Source: CBDBCU01 sp965243185 (lineage in GTDB: Bacteria > Chloroflexota > Dehalococcoidia > Lucifugimonadales > UBA3495). Taken from it: DNA of 64,000 nt. The stretch spans positions 620,001 through 684,000 of the forward strand of contig OZ251531.1 in assembly GCA_965243185.1 (NCBI GenBank). Direction: 5' to 3'. Below the pieces are notes generated by a model. It did no database searches, was not told the origin of the DNA, and saw only the letters and a list, made by a program, of their open reading frames with translations. A program made the position numbers and the translations under genes. Shown piece after piece: positions 8,731-17,051 of this stretch; position 1 is the first letter of the stretch, and every line of letters starts with the position of its first letter.

Positions 8731-9717
8731 ATGGCGGTCCAAAGCGTAATTGAAGCGGTGCGGGAAGCGATGCGGGAGGAGATGCGCCGGGACGAAACCG
8801 TCTTTGTGATGGGCGAGGATGTGGGTTGGCGCGGCGGCGTCTTTCTGGCGACCCAGGGCTTTATCGAGGAGTTCGGGGAAAGCCGGGTTATTGATATGCC
8901 CCTGGCTGAAGCCTCGATAATGGGTATCGCTTTGGGGGCCTCTTTCCGCGGCCTGCGCCCCATCCCGGAAGTGGAGTTCGCCGATTTCCTGTGGCCGGCG
9001 GTGAACCAGTTGATTGGCGAAGCGGCCCGGGTGCATTACGGCACCGACGGCAATCTTAACGCCCCGGTAACCATCCGCATTCCCTACGGCGGCGGCATCC
9101 GCGGCGGGCTGTACCATTCCCAAAATGTCGAAGCCTACTTTTTCCATACTCCCGGCTTGAAAGTCGTCGCCCCGGCTACGCCTTATGACGCCAAGGGTCT
9201 GCTGAAATCCGCCATCCGCGACAACAACCCGGTGGTCTTTCTGGAACACAAGAAAACCTACCGGCTGGTGCGCGGCGAAGTGCCGGAGGAGGATTACACC
9301 ATCCCCATCGGCCCGGCGGAAGTCAAGCGGGCCGGCAATAACATCACAGTAGTCAGCTACGGGCTGATGTTGCACTACTGCCTGGAGGCGGCGGAACAGT
9401 TGACGGCCGAGGGCGTTGCCCAAGTGGAAGTGGTGGACTTGCGGACGCTGAAACCGCTGGATACCGAAACGGTGCTTAATTCGGTGAAAAAGACCGGCAA
9501 ACTGCTGATTGTTCACGAGGACAACATCACCGGCGGCGTCGGTTCGGAAATTGCGGCCCTGGCGGCGGATGAAGCCTTTGACTACTTGGACGCCCCCATT
9601 GCCCGGCTGTGCGGCCCGGATGTGCCGACCATGCCCTTTGCCCAAACTTTAGAGGACGCCTATATGCCCAACACCGGCAAGATAGCCGACGCCCTGCGCC
9701 GGCTGGCGGCCTATTAG
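8731..9717 (+). CDS. 2-oxoacid dehydrogenase E1 component, beta subunit
   Basis: 328 residues, the usual length of the transketolase-like beta chain that pairs with E1alpha to form the ThDP site. It shows EEMRRDETVFVMGEDVG at the N-terminus, the block RVIDMPLAEASIMGIALGA, and PYGGGIRGGLYHSQNVEAYF, all hallmark E1beta segments. The C-terminal transketolase domain contains VVDLRTLKPLDTETV and a HEDNITGG motif. ATG start close behind a purine-rich stretch. It sits between E1alpha and E2 and is surely co-transcribed. Confidence 0.94.
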   Translation: MAVQSVIEAVREAMREEMRRDETVFVMGEDVGWRGGVFLATQGFIEEFGESRVIDMPLAEASIMGIALGASFRGLRPIPEVEFADFLWPAVNQLIGEAARVHYGTDGNLNAPVTIRIPYGGGIRGGLYHSQNVEAYFFHTPGLKVVAPATPYDAKGLLKSAIRDNNPVVFLEHKKTYRLVRGEVPEEDYTIPIGPAEVKRAGNNITVVSYGLMLHYCLEAAEQLTAEGVAQVEVVDLRTLKPLDTETVLNSVKKTGKLLIVHEDNITGGVGSEIAALAADEAFDYLDAPIARLCGPDVPTMPFAQTLEDAYMPNTGKIADALRRLAAY

Positions 9718-9785
9718 GAAACCCCAGCGACCGCATCCCTGGCCCGCCGGGCCAGGGAACGGATTAAACAGCGGGCGGTGCTGCC

Positions 9786-11222
9786 TTGGCGCAAACAATA
9801 GAACTACCCCAAGTTGGCGAGTCGGTCGTCGAAGGCACTATCGGCAAGTGGCTGAAACAGCCGGGCGACAACATCGCCCGGTACGAGCCGCTGGTGGAAG
9901 TCGTAACCGACAAGGTAACGATGGAAGTTCCCTCGCCGGTGGACGGCGCGCTGCTGAAAATCCTGGCGCAGGAAGGGGAAACCATCCCCATGGGCGCGCC
10001 CATTGCCGAAGTGGAAACAGCCGGCAGCGCCGCCGCGCCGGCCGCAACGGCGGCGGATACCGAATCCGTTCAGTCGCCGGCGACGGTCGCCAATCCGACC
10101 GTTACCGCAGCGCCGGCGGAACCGGCGGCCGCGCCGGCTACTCCCGCCGCCAGCCGTATCGGATACCTGAACACGGCCGCTACTATGGTCGGTCCGACCG
10201 GCGGCGGTGCCGGGGATACGGCGGCCCCGGATGCGCCGCCAACCGCAGCCGTCAACCCGGCGGTTGCTACCGATTCGTCAACGGCCGCCCCATCCGTCCC
10301 GTCAGTCCCGGCGCCGGAACAGTCTGCTAACGGCGCGCCCCGGCTTTCCCCGGCGGTGCGGCGGTTAGCCCGGGAGCATAGCGTCGATTTGTCCCGCATT
10401 GCCGGCACCGGAATGGGCGGCCGCATTACCCGGGATGATGTGCTGCAATATCTGGAATCGGGCGCGGCCACGGCGGCGGCAGCCGGGCCGGCTCCGGAAC
10501 AAGTCGGGCCGGCAGCGGCAACCGGCGATGAAACCCACATCCCCCTAACCCCGGTGCGCAGGATGATTGCCGCGGCAATGACCCGGAGCGTCAGCCAGAT
10601 ACCCCACGCCTGGAGCGTCACCGCAGTGGATGTTACCAATCTGGTAGCGGCCCGGGCCGCGCTGCGTCCGGCCTTTCAGCAGCGGGAAGGGGTGGATTTG
10701 ACCTACCTGCCCTTTGTGCTGCGCGCCTTGACGGCGGCCCTGCAAGAGAACCCCACTTTCAACGCCAGTTGGGGCGAGGATAAGATAATCCTGAAACGGC
10801 GGCTGAATATCGGCTTGGCGGTAGCGGCTCCCGGCGGATTAGTAGTGCCGGTTATCCCCGATGCCGACCGGCTCAGCTTGTCCGGGCTGGCTCACGCCGT
10901 AGCTGACTTGACCCAGCGGGCGCGGCAGGGCAAGCTGACTTTGACCGATGTGCAGGGCGGCACCTTTACCCTGAACAACACCGGCGCCCTGGGTTCCACC
11001 GTGTCCCAGCCCATCATCAACCATCCCCAAGCGGCCATCCTGACCACCGAGGCCATTCAGAAACGGCCGGTAGTCATCAATGACGCTATCGCCATTCGGT
11101 CAATGATGAACCTGTGCCTTTCCTTTGACCACCGCATCAACGACGGAGCGGAAGCCGGCGCATTCATCCAGTCCATTAAAGGCCGCTTGGAAGCAATAAA
11201 CCCGGACGCCGGGTTGAGTTAA
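9786..11222 (+). CDS. Dihydrolipoamide acyltransferase (E2) of the 2-oxoacid dehydrogenase
   Basis: E2 carries acyl groups on a lipoyl arm and transfers them to CoA. The 478-residue protein starts with TTG and has one lipoyl domain (about 2-80) with the lipoylated lysine in EVVTDKVTMEVPSPV (about residue 43), a long Ala/Pro/Thr linker, a peripheral-subunit-binding domain near residues 184-220 (RLSPAVRRLAREHSVD ... GRITRDDVLQYLE), and a catalytic domain ending with SFDHRINDGAEAGAF, which contains the active-site His. No E3 gene is in the window, so dihydrolipoamide dehydrogenase must come from elsewhere. Confidence 0.94.
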   Translation: MAQTIELPQVGESVVEGTIGKWLKQPGDNIARYEPLVEVVTDKVTMEVPSPVDGALLKILAQEGETIPMGAPIAEVETAGSAAAPAATAADTESVQSPATVANPTVTAAPAEPAAAPATPAASRIGYLNTAATMVGPTGGGAGDTAAPDAPPTAAVNPAVATDSSTAAPSVPSVPAPEQSANGAPRLSPAVRRLAREHSVDLSRIAGTGMGGRITRDDVLQYLESGAATAAAAGPAPEQVGPAAATGDETHIPLTPVRRMIAAAMTRSVSQIPHAWSVTAVDVTNLVAARAALRPAFQQREGVDLTYLPFVLRALTAALQENPTFNASWGEDKIILKRRLNIGLAVAAPGGLVVPVIPDADRLSLSGLAHAVADLTQRARQGKLTLTDVQGGTFTLNNTGALGSTVSQPIINHPQAAILTTEAIQKRPVVINDAIAIRSMMNLCLSFDHRINDGAEAGAFIQSIKGRLEAINPDAGLS

Positions 11223-11251
11223 GCCGGCATCAATCAGGAATCGGGAGATTA

Positions 11252-11301
11252 AGCCGGGAGAATGGGGAAAGGTAATTCCCGAATTCTCCCGGCTGATTTT
11301 T
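11252..11301 (+). terminator. Hairpin terminator after the E2 gene
   Basis: Perfect 12-bp arms, agccgggagaat (11252-11263) and attctcccggct (11283-11294), enclose a loop that can itself pair, and are followed by gattttt. It separates E2 from lipB and overlaps an upstream ATG at 11262, which argues for the later lipB start. Confidence 0.7.
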
Positions 11302-11306
11302 GCGCT

Positions 11307-11999
11307 ATGTCGGAAACAATGCCGGTCTGCCGGGTGGAAAATTGGGGCGTAGTGGAATACTGCCGGGCGGTGGCGCGGCAGGCTGATTTGGCGGCGGCAG
11401 TGCAAGCCGGGCGGCAACCCAATACGCTGCTGCTATTGGAACATCCGCCGGTTTATACCCGGGGGCGGTTGTCTAAATCGGAGCATATACGGCTGTCTCC
11501 GGCGGAGTTGGCAGCTCGGGGCATCGCCGTAGTGGACACCGACCGCGGCGGGCAGGTTACTTATCACGGGCCGGGACAGCTGATTGCTTGGCCGGTAGTC
11601 AACCTGAGAAATTGGGGCGGCCCGCTGCGCTATGTCCGCACTTTAGAGCAAATCATCATTCAGGTACTGGCCGACTTCGGCATTGCGGCCGGAGTGGAGC
11701 CGGGTTTGACCGGCGTTTGGGTCGGCAACGCCAAAATCGCCGCCATTGGCGTAAAAATCAGCCGGGGCGTAACTCGGCATGGCTTTGCCCTGAATGTGAA
11801 CCCGGATTTGTCCTGGTATGACCACATCATCCCCTGCGGCCTAACCGACCGGCCGGTTACAGCAATGCAGCAGGTTTTGGGCGTCAATAAAGTGGCAATG
11901 GCGGCGGTGCAAAACAGCGTAGCCCGGCGCTTTGGGGAGGGTATGGGGTTCGGGATGACTGGGAAAGTACCTAATTCAACGAGCAGCCCCGCGCCTTGA
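11307..11999 (+). CDS. lipB: Octanoyl-[acyl-carrier-protein] transferase
   Basis: LipB moves octanoate from acyl carrier protein onto apo-lipoyl domains such as that of the E2 just upstream; LipA then inserts sulfur. The signature DRGGQVTYHGPGQLIAWPVV is present, as are the catalytic lysine region GNAKIAAIGVKISRG and the nucleophile cysteine in IIPCGLTDRPVTAM. I start at ATG 11307 (MSETMPVCRVENWG), because the in-frame ATG at 11262 falls inside the terminator stem. Length is about 230 residues with a short disordered tail. lipA is not in the window. The position supports coordinated lipoylation of the dehydrogenase. Confidence 0.94.
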   Translation: MSETMPVCRVENWGVVEYCRAVARQADLAAAVQAGRQPNTLLLLEHPPVYTRGRLSKSEHIRLSPAELAARGIAVVDTDRGGQVTYHGPGQLIAWPVVNLRNWGGPLRYVRTLEQIIIQVLADFGIAAGVEPGLTGVWVGNAKIAAIGVKISRGVTRHGFALNVNPDLSWYDHIIPCGLTDRPVTAMQQVLGVNKVAMAAVQNSVARRFGEGMGFGMTGKVPNSTSSPAP

Positions 12000-12113
12000 C
12001 ACCGGGATACCGGGCATATACCATTAAGCCAGTTTGAACCGGTCGCCGCGCCGCCGGTTGGGGCAAAGTTGACCGGCGAACCGGGCGAACTATCCTGCGT
12101 ACCAGGAGACGAA

Positions 12114-12449
12114 ATGGCGATACCGAAATCCGAGTTTGGCCGAGGTGAAGTTGATTGGGACGCGGCTTTGGCGGAACTGGTAAACTTCGACCGGCCGCCT
12201 TCTGCGGCGGAATTGCGGGCGGCAATGCTGGAAACTGTCGAGGTTTTCCGGCAGGGGCGTCTGACCGAGGACGAACTGAAATGGGTTTTGTCCCTGCTGG
12301 CCGCGCAGTTGGCGACGCAGACGATAGAGCGGGAGTTACAGGAAGTCCTGCTCGATTTCGGGCGCGGTTTTGACCGGGAGCCGAGTTTCGCCAAGCATCG
12401 TTTCAGCTTGCTGGAAGGCGCAAACCGTTCCGGGTTGTCTTATGCCTGA
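12114..12449 (+). CDS. Small hypothetical protein (111 residues), first of a coupled pair
   Basis: ATG 12114 has AGGAG six bases ahead. The protein is acidic and mostly helical in appearance, with segments such as SAAELRAAMLETVEVFRQGR and LLAAQLATQTIERELQEVLL. No family is recognised. It overlaps the next gene by eight bases (ATGCCTGA), so the two are translationally coupled and probably work together. It could be a cytosolic partner of the membrane protein that follows. Confidence 0.6.
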   Translation: MAIPKSEFGRGEVDWDAALAELVNFDRPPSAAELRAAMLETVEVFRQGRLTEDELKWVLSLLAAQLATQTIERELQEVLLDFGRGFDREPSFAKHRFSLLEGANRSGLSYA

Positions 12450-12876
12450 AGAGATCCGTCCGGCATCGCCGGAAGAAGGAAACCCCATAGCTCCACAGGA
12501 AACTACGCCATCTGAAGGCGTTGACCCTGAGGAGGCTTTGGTCAGTCTGCCGGTCAGTTTGCGCAGGATGTTCTCCGCCACCTTGTCCGGGCCTTTGCGG
12601 AACCCGTTGCTGGATAAGCTGACTGCGGAACACATCTCGTCTCTGATTTCCGCGGCGGACAAAGATCGGGATCGCGCACTGGAAGATCGCCGCAACGCCC
12701 GGAAATGGCAGTCCGTAATCTCCATTCTCATCATTATCGTGGTTGCCCTGTTGCTGGGCTACTTTGCCTTTCTGCAACAGAACAGTTTGGTCGCCGAAAT
12801 AATCAAGTTGGCGGCCGTGGGGTTAGGCGGATTCGGCGGCGGGTACGGTTTTGCCCGGTGGCGGGGAAGCCGGTAG
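12442..12876 (+). CDS. Small membrane protein, coupled to the preceding gene
   Basis: 144 residues from ATG 12442, inside the end of the previous gene. The first half is soluble and acidic; residues near 90-115 form a strong transmembrane helix (SVISILIIIVVALLLGYFAF) followed by a second, glycine-rich hydrophobic segment (LAAVGLGGFGGGYGFA) and a basic tail. No known domain is apparent. Overall look: a two-helix membrane anchor with an N-terminal cytoplasmic region. Function unknown. Confidence 0.6.
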   Translation: MPEEIRPASPEEGNPIAPQETTPSEGVDPEEALVSLPVSLRRMFSATLSGPLRNPLLDKLTAEHISSLISAADKDRDRALEDRRNARKWQSVISILIIIVVALLLGYFAFLQQNSLVAEIIKLAAVGLGGFGGGYGFARWRGSR

Positions 12877-13086
12877 AGATTCACCCCCCTCACCTCGGAC
12901 GGTTGCGGGTTTGGCGTTTGCGACTTGGCGCGGCGGCATCCCCGGGCGATTTCCACCGTCACCTTGCTGGGATTCTTTTGGTTTAAGTCCAAGGCCGGTT
13001 GGCCCTTCCTGCGCTGAAACCCCTTGGCCGCCCCTGATTCCCCTTGTCTTGCGACCTCAATCCCATCAAAAGGAAACAACCTAACT

Positions 13087-14094
13087 ATGAACTACCGGCA
13101 ACTCCCCCGCACCGACCTTTCCCTCTCCGCTGTGGGCTTTGGCGTCTGGACCGTCGCTACTACCTGGTGGGGCAAAATCCCCGAGGAACAGCGCGCCGCC
13201 CTCCTCGAGAACGCCGTCGACCTGGGCATCAACTTCTTTGACACCGCCGACACCTACGGCGAGGGCTACGGCGAGGAAATCCTGGCTAAAGTCCTCGGCC
13301 ACCGCCGTCACGACCTGGTCATCGCCACCAAGTTCGGCTACGACTTCTACGACAAGCTGACGCCGCGCAGCGGCCATCAGGAACGGCCGCAGAAATTCGA
13401 CCCGGACTTTGTCCGCTTTGCCTGCGAACAGAGCCTGCGCCGCCTGAACTCCGACTACATCGACCTGTACCAGGTGCATAACCCCCGCATCGACGCCCTG
13501 GAAAAGGATGATTTGTTCGAGACCTTGGAACAGCTGCAAGCCGAGGGCAAAATCCGCTACTACGGCGCCGCCCTGGGCCCGGACATCGGCTGGTTCGAGG
13601 AAGGGGAAGCGGCAATGCGGGAGCGGCAAGTCAGCAGCCTGCAAATCATCTACAGCATCCTGGAGCAGGAGCCGGCCAAAGATTTCTTTCCCATCGCCGC
13701 CGATTGCCAAGTGGGGTTGCTTTCCCGCGTCCCCCACGCCTCGGAAGCCCTCACTGGCCGCTATACCGAAGTCCCCACCTTTGACGAAAGCGACCACCGT
13801 TCCCACCGCCGGGCCGAGTGGTTGCGGGAAGCCCTGCGAAAAGTGGAGCAGGTTCAGTTTCTGGCTGGCGATGAGACCGGCCGCACCCTGGCCCAGGCCG
13901 CCATCCAGTTCGCCCTGTACCAGCCCGCCATCGTCTCGGTGCTGCCCAACTTCACCAACTTGGATGAACTGCGCGACTACACCGCCGCCGTTGAAACCCC
14001 GCCCCTGACTGATGGCGAACAGCAAATCCTCGATGACCTGTGGGCTAACGATTTCTACCTGCCGGAAGTCTCCCCCAACTTAACCGAAGTCTAG
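13087..14094 (+). CDS. Aldo/keto reductase
   Basis: An NADPH-dependent carbonyl reductase of the AKR fold, about 335 residues. It shows the N-terminal strand TDLSLSAVGFGVW, the catalytic block INFFDTADTYGEGYGEEIL (Asp and Tyr), the lysine strand VIATKFGYDF and the histidine motif YIDLYQVHNP. The C-terminal part contains the AQAAIQFALYQPAIVSVLPN segment that forms the cofactor side. I start at ATG 13087 (MNYRQLPRTDLS), because residues encoded further upstream do not fit the family. Substrate unknown. It is followed after 24 bp by a nucleoside hydrolase on the same strand. Confidence 0.92.
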   Translation: MNYRQLPRTDLSLSAVGFGVWTVATTWWGKIPEEQRAALLENAVDLGINFFDTADTYGEGYGEEILAKVLGHRRHDLVIATKFGYDFYDKLTPRSGHQERPQKFDPDFVRFACEQSLRRLNSDYIDLYQVHNPRIDALEKDDLFETLEQLQAEGKIRYYGAALGPDIGWFEEGEAAMRERQVSSLQIIYSILEQEPAKDFFPIAADCQVGLLSRVPHASEALTGRYTEVPTFDESDHRSHRRAEWLREALRKVEQVQFLAGDETGRTLAQAAIQFALYQPAIVSVLPNFTNLDELRDYTAAVETPPLTDGEQQILDDLWANDFYLPEVSPNLTEV

Positions 14095-14118
14095 GCGTAA
14101 CCCGGGACTCCGCGGAAA

Positions 14119-15030
14119 ATGCCCCGCCTCATCATTGACACCGACCCCGGCGTGGATGACGCCATTGCTATCTTGATGGCTTTGGCGTCCCCGGCTGGGC
14201 AAATAGCCGGCTTGACCGTGGTCGGCGGCAATGTCCCTTTGGCCCGGGGCGTCCGCAATGCTTTAGCTTTGTTGGAATACGCCGGCCGGGCCGATGTGCC
14301 GGTCTTACGGGGCTGCGCCCGTCCCTTGCGTGGCAAGTTTCCCTACGCCCAGCATTTTCACGGCTGGAGCGGCTTGTCCCGCCGCTTGCCGGCGCCGCAA
14401 AGCCGTCCCGCCGCCGCCAGCGCCGTGGATTTTCTGGCTGCGCAGCTGCAAGACTACCCCGGGCAAATCCACATTGCCGCCCTGGGGCCGCTGACCAACT
14501 TGGCGCGACTGGAGCGGCAGCATCCCGGCCGCCTGTCCCAAGCCGCCGCCATCGCCGTAATGGGCGGCGCGGTCAACGCCCCGGGCAACATCACTCCGGC
14601 TGCCGAGTTCAACTTTTACAGCGACCCAACGGCCGCCCAGGAAGTTCTCAACTGCGGCGCATATCTGACTCTGGTAGATTTAGCCGCTTGCCGCCAAGTT
14701 GCCCTCGAGCGCGCTGATGCCGCCAATATACGCGCCAACAGCCGCTTGGTCAAACTGGCGGCGCAACTGATTCAAAACTGGTTCCGCCGCGACCAACAGC
14801 GACAGCGCTTCGAGTTCTATGACCCCTTGGCCTTGGCCGCCTTAATCGCCCCGGAAGTAATCACCACCCGCCCGGCAGCAATAACAGTGGAAACCGCCCC
14901 CGGCCCGCAGTTAGGGGAAAGCCAAGCCGCCGGCCCAACCGGCCCGGTAGCCGTAGCCGAAAAGGTTAATGGGGAACGATTCTTTGAGGTTTTGCGGGAA
15001 ACCTTGGGGTGGGACGGGGTATCGGATTAG
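14119..15030 (+). CDS. Inosine-uridine-type nucleoside hydrolase
   Basis: This enzyme cleaves ribonucleosides to base and ribose for salvage. The 303-residue protein begins with the Ca2+-binding signature RLIIDTDPGVDDAIAILMAL, continues with TVVGGNVPLARGVRNALALL, and has a second substrate block NITPAAEFNFYSDPTAAQ. Both are diagnostic of the IunH family. The specific base preference cannot be deduced. Its stop overlaps by four bases the stop of the convergent gene at 15027. Confidence 0.93.
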   Translation: MPRLIIDTDPGVDDAIAILMALASPAGQIAGLTVVGGNVPLARGVRNALALLEYAGRADVPVLRGCARPLRGKFPYAQHFHGWSGLSRRLPAPQSRPAAASAVDFLAAQLQDYPGQIHIAALGPLTNLARLERQHPGRLSQAAAIAVMGGAVNAPGNITPAAEFNFYSDPTAAQEVLNCGAYLTLVDLAACRQVALERADAANIRANSRLVKLAAQLIQNWFRRDQQRQRFEFYDPLALAALIAPEVITTRPAAITVETAPGPQLGESQAAGPTGPVAVAEKVNGERFFEVLRETLGWDGVSD

Positions 15031-15482
15031 GTAAAACCCAAGCCGGCTTTCACCCTTTCCAGCAAGGTTGACACCGCCCAATCAACTTGCTGCCGGGTAA
15101 AGTAATCGTGGGCTGTTGTCATCACCGTTATATTGGTGTGATAACGAGACTTTTCGCTGGCAAGCCGCAGTTCCCGGTAGGAGTTCCAAGTAACCCGGTC
15201 GCAGTTTCTTGCCAGCAACTGCTCCCGCCACCCGTGCGGCGAACGTCTCCCGACGCCGGCCGGGGATGGCGGTAGCAACTCCTCCGTATGCCGAACCGGT
15301 GCTAGAGCCTCCGGGTGCGTAAAAGCCGGCGTATCGTGCAGCCGGGCCTCAAAGTAATGCACCGCGGCGTAAAAGGCCGCGATAATCGCCCAATCCCGGT
15401 AGCGATAGCCGCCGTTGACCAATTCCTTGGCCAACGCCTCGTTATGCCGGGCTTGGCGGATATGCGCGCTGCGACTACTCAC
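15027..15482 (-). CDS. HEPN-like helical protein, second gene of a coupled pair
   Basis: 151 residues from a GTG start. The segment DWAIIAAFYAAVHYFEARLH has the layout of the N-terminal helices of HEPN-type proteins (FYA..H..EA), and a later NSYRELRLASEKSRYHTN fits the second helical hairpin. The classical R-x4-6-H nuclease motif is not obvious, so activity is uncertain. Its GTG start overlaps the stop of the preceding gene by eight bases, meaning coupled translation. A toxin or RNA-binding role is possible but unproven. Confidence 0.6.
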   Translation of the reverse strand: MSSRSAHIRQARHNEALAKELVNGGYRYRDWAIIAAFYAAVHYFEARLHDTPAFTHPEALAPVRHTEELLPPSPAGVGRRSPHGWREQLLARNCDRVTWNSYRELRLASEKSRYHTNITVMTTAHDYFTRQQVDWAVSTLLERVKAGLGFT

Positions 15483-16041
15483 CGTCCGCGTCCCCTCTCC
15501 GCCAGATTAGGGACGCTCCGCAGTAACCGCTTTCCGACCGCTCCGGACAGCCCACCGCAGCGTAATCCACCGACAGGCACAACGGCTCAAACCGGCGGTG
15601 CAGGTCGTACTCGGCGTCAATCAAGCTCCCCATTAACTCCCCGTCATAAAACTCGGTGGCCGCGGTCAGCACATAAACCCGCACCTCCCATGCAAATTGC
15701 CCCACGGCAATAGCCCGCACCCGGTCAAAACTGCTATAAACCCGGATGATTTCCGCCAGCAGATCCTCCGCCTTCCGCCCCTGCAAAATGGCGTTGGGCA
15801 AATCTTGGCCGGCCAGCGAACCCCAATCCACCGCCTTTTTGCCGGCTTTCAAGACCGCGGCCACCCCTTCCGGCGGCGGCGATTGGCCGATGGCGTAGTC
15901 AACAGCAACGCCCGCCGCCGAGTCAGCGGTCAGCAGTTGCTCCAGACTTTCCGCTTGGCCCGCCAAATCGGCGGCCATTTTCCGTAGCCGCTTTACTTCC
16001 TGCAAGGCGGCTTCCCGTTGGGCATCATTCATAGCTGGCAT
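15475..16041 (-). CDS. Uncharacterised protein, partner of the HEPN-like gene
   Basis: 188 residues. The first 45 look like a coiled coil (REAALQEVKRLRKMAADLAG). The second half contains RVRAIAVGQFAWEVRVYVLT and ELMGSLIDAEYDLHRRF, which faintly resembles the C-terminal part of nucleotidyltransferase-like proteins, but no catalytic G-S-x10-D-x-D motif is visible. It heads a two-gene operon with the HEPN-like gene. By analogy with HEPN/MNT pairs it could be the antidote, but that is only a suggestion. Confidence 0.5.
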   Translation of the reverse strand: MPAMNDAQREAALQEVKRLRKMAADLAGQAESLEQLLTADSAAGVAVDYAIGQSPPPEGVAAVLKAGKKAVDWGSLAGQDLPNAILQGRKAEDLLAEIIRVYSSFDRVRAIAVGQFAWEVRVYVLTAATEFYDGELMGSLIDAEYDLHRRFEPLCLSVDYAAVGCPERSESGYCGASLIWRRGDADGE

Positions 16042-16063
16042 TTCTCCTGACCAAGCGCAACGG

Positions 16064-16857
16064 CTACTTCTCCGCCATACTGCGCCAGCGGTGTCCGTAG
16101 GTGAACCGCTCGGCTTTACCGGCCGGATTCTGAATTTTCAGCAGTTTGGGATTGGCGCTTTGGGCTTCCTCAACGATATAAAGCCAATAAGCGTCACCAC
16201 ACTCTTGCGCCTTTTCAAACTCCGTATGCGTCAAAGAAACGCTGGAGAATTTGCCGCTCAAGCTCTTAACCTCGCACCAAACGGTTATCTTGCCGTTCTT
16301 CCTGCCGGATTCCGTCCGGAACAAGTCGAAGCCCGGGTTATTAGTCCGGGTGGTGTGCCATCCTTTCTCGATCTTGCGGATGAACTTAATGGCCGCGTCT
16401 TCCACCTCCCGATTAGGCGGCGGAATTGGGGTGTCAGGCTCTACAGGCACGGATGGAACGGAGACCAACAGCTCCAGGAACTGCTCCAAGACTTCCTCGG
16501 AGACATCATTGTCCCGCAGAACCTGTAAGGCGTCGGGCTTGATTTTGGCATCCTTTGCCAGATTGTTGACCACCGGAGCTTTAGGCGGCTCAAGCCCCAG
16601 TTCCCGACGCACGAAGTTAGCTCGCGTCTCCCCGGAAAAAGCCCGCTCTTTTTCAACCCCGTGCGGGCCCTGGAAGTTTTACGGATTTCGCTCTTTCCGC
16701 GAGCGAAGGGAATCAGGCGATTAGCCTCTCGCTCGGTTACGCCCGAGGCCACTAATAACTTTTTGACCTCTGAGTCTATGCGCTCGAACTGCGCTTCTCC
16801 GCCCGATTCTTGAAGCGCAAGGAGAACCCAGTCTCCCATTTCCTTGACGGTGGGCAT
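16064..16857 (-). pseudogene. Winged-helix plus DUF3883 protein, frameshifted
   Basis: The N-terminal part from ATG 16857 (MPTVKEMGDWVLLALQES ... RLIPFARGKSEIRK) resembles the winged-helix Mrr-N domain of restriction proteins. The C-terminal part, in another frame, contains WCEVKSLSGKFSSVSLTHTE and ECGDAYWLYIVEEA, characteristic of DUF3883, a PD-(D/E)XK-like domain found in defence proteins. The two frames join naturally if one base is added to the T-run at 16677-16680 (IRK then NFQGPHGVEKERAF). It is either a recent one-base deletion or a sequence error. Located directly upstream of the HEPN-like pair, 22 bp away. Confidence 0.8.
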
Positions 16858-17051
16858 TTCGACGCTCCCTCGTACGCTTGCCGCCAGCAACGAATTACCG
16901 GCATTTGCGCCTATGTTAATGCTGAATCTGGTTTGCTGTCAACTTCCCCCGTCCCACCCAACGCCATCTCCCCCCCTTGACTCCCCCATCCCGATGCCGC
17001 TATCTTTCAACCCAACATCCCCAACTAAAACGCCACCGGAGGCCATCCACC

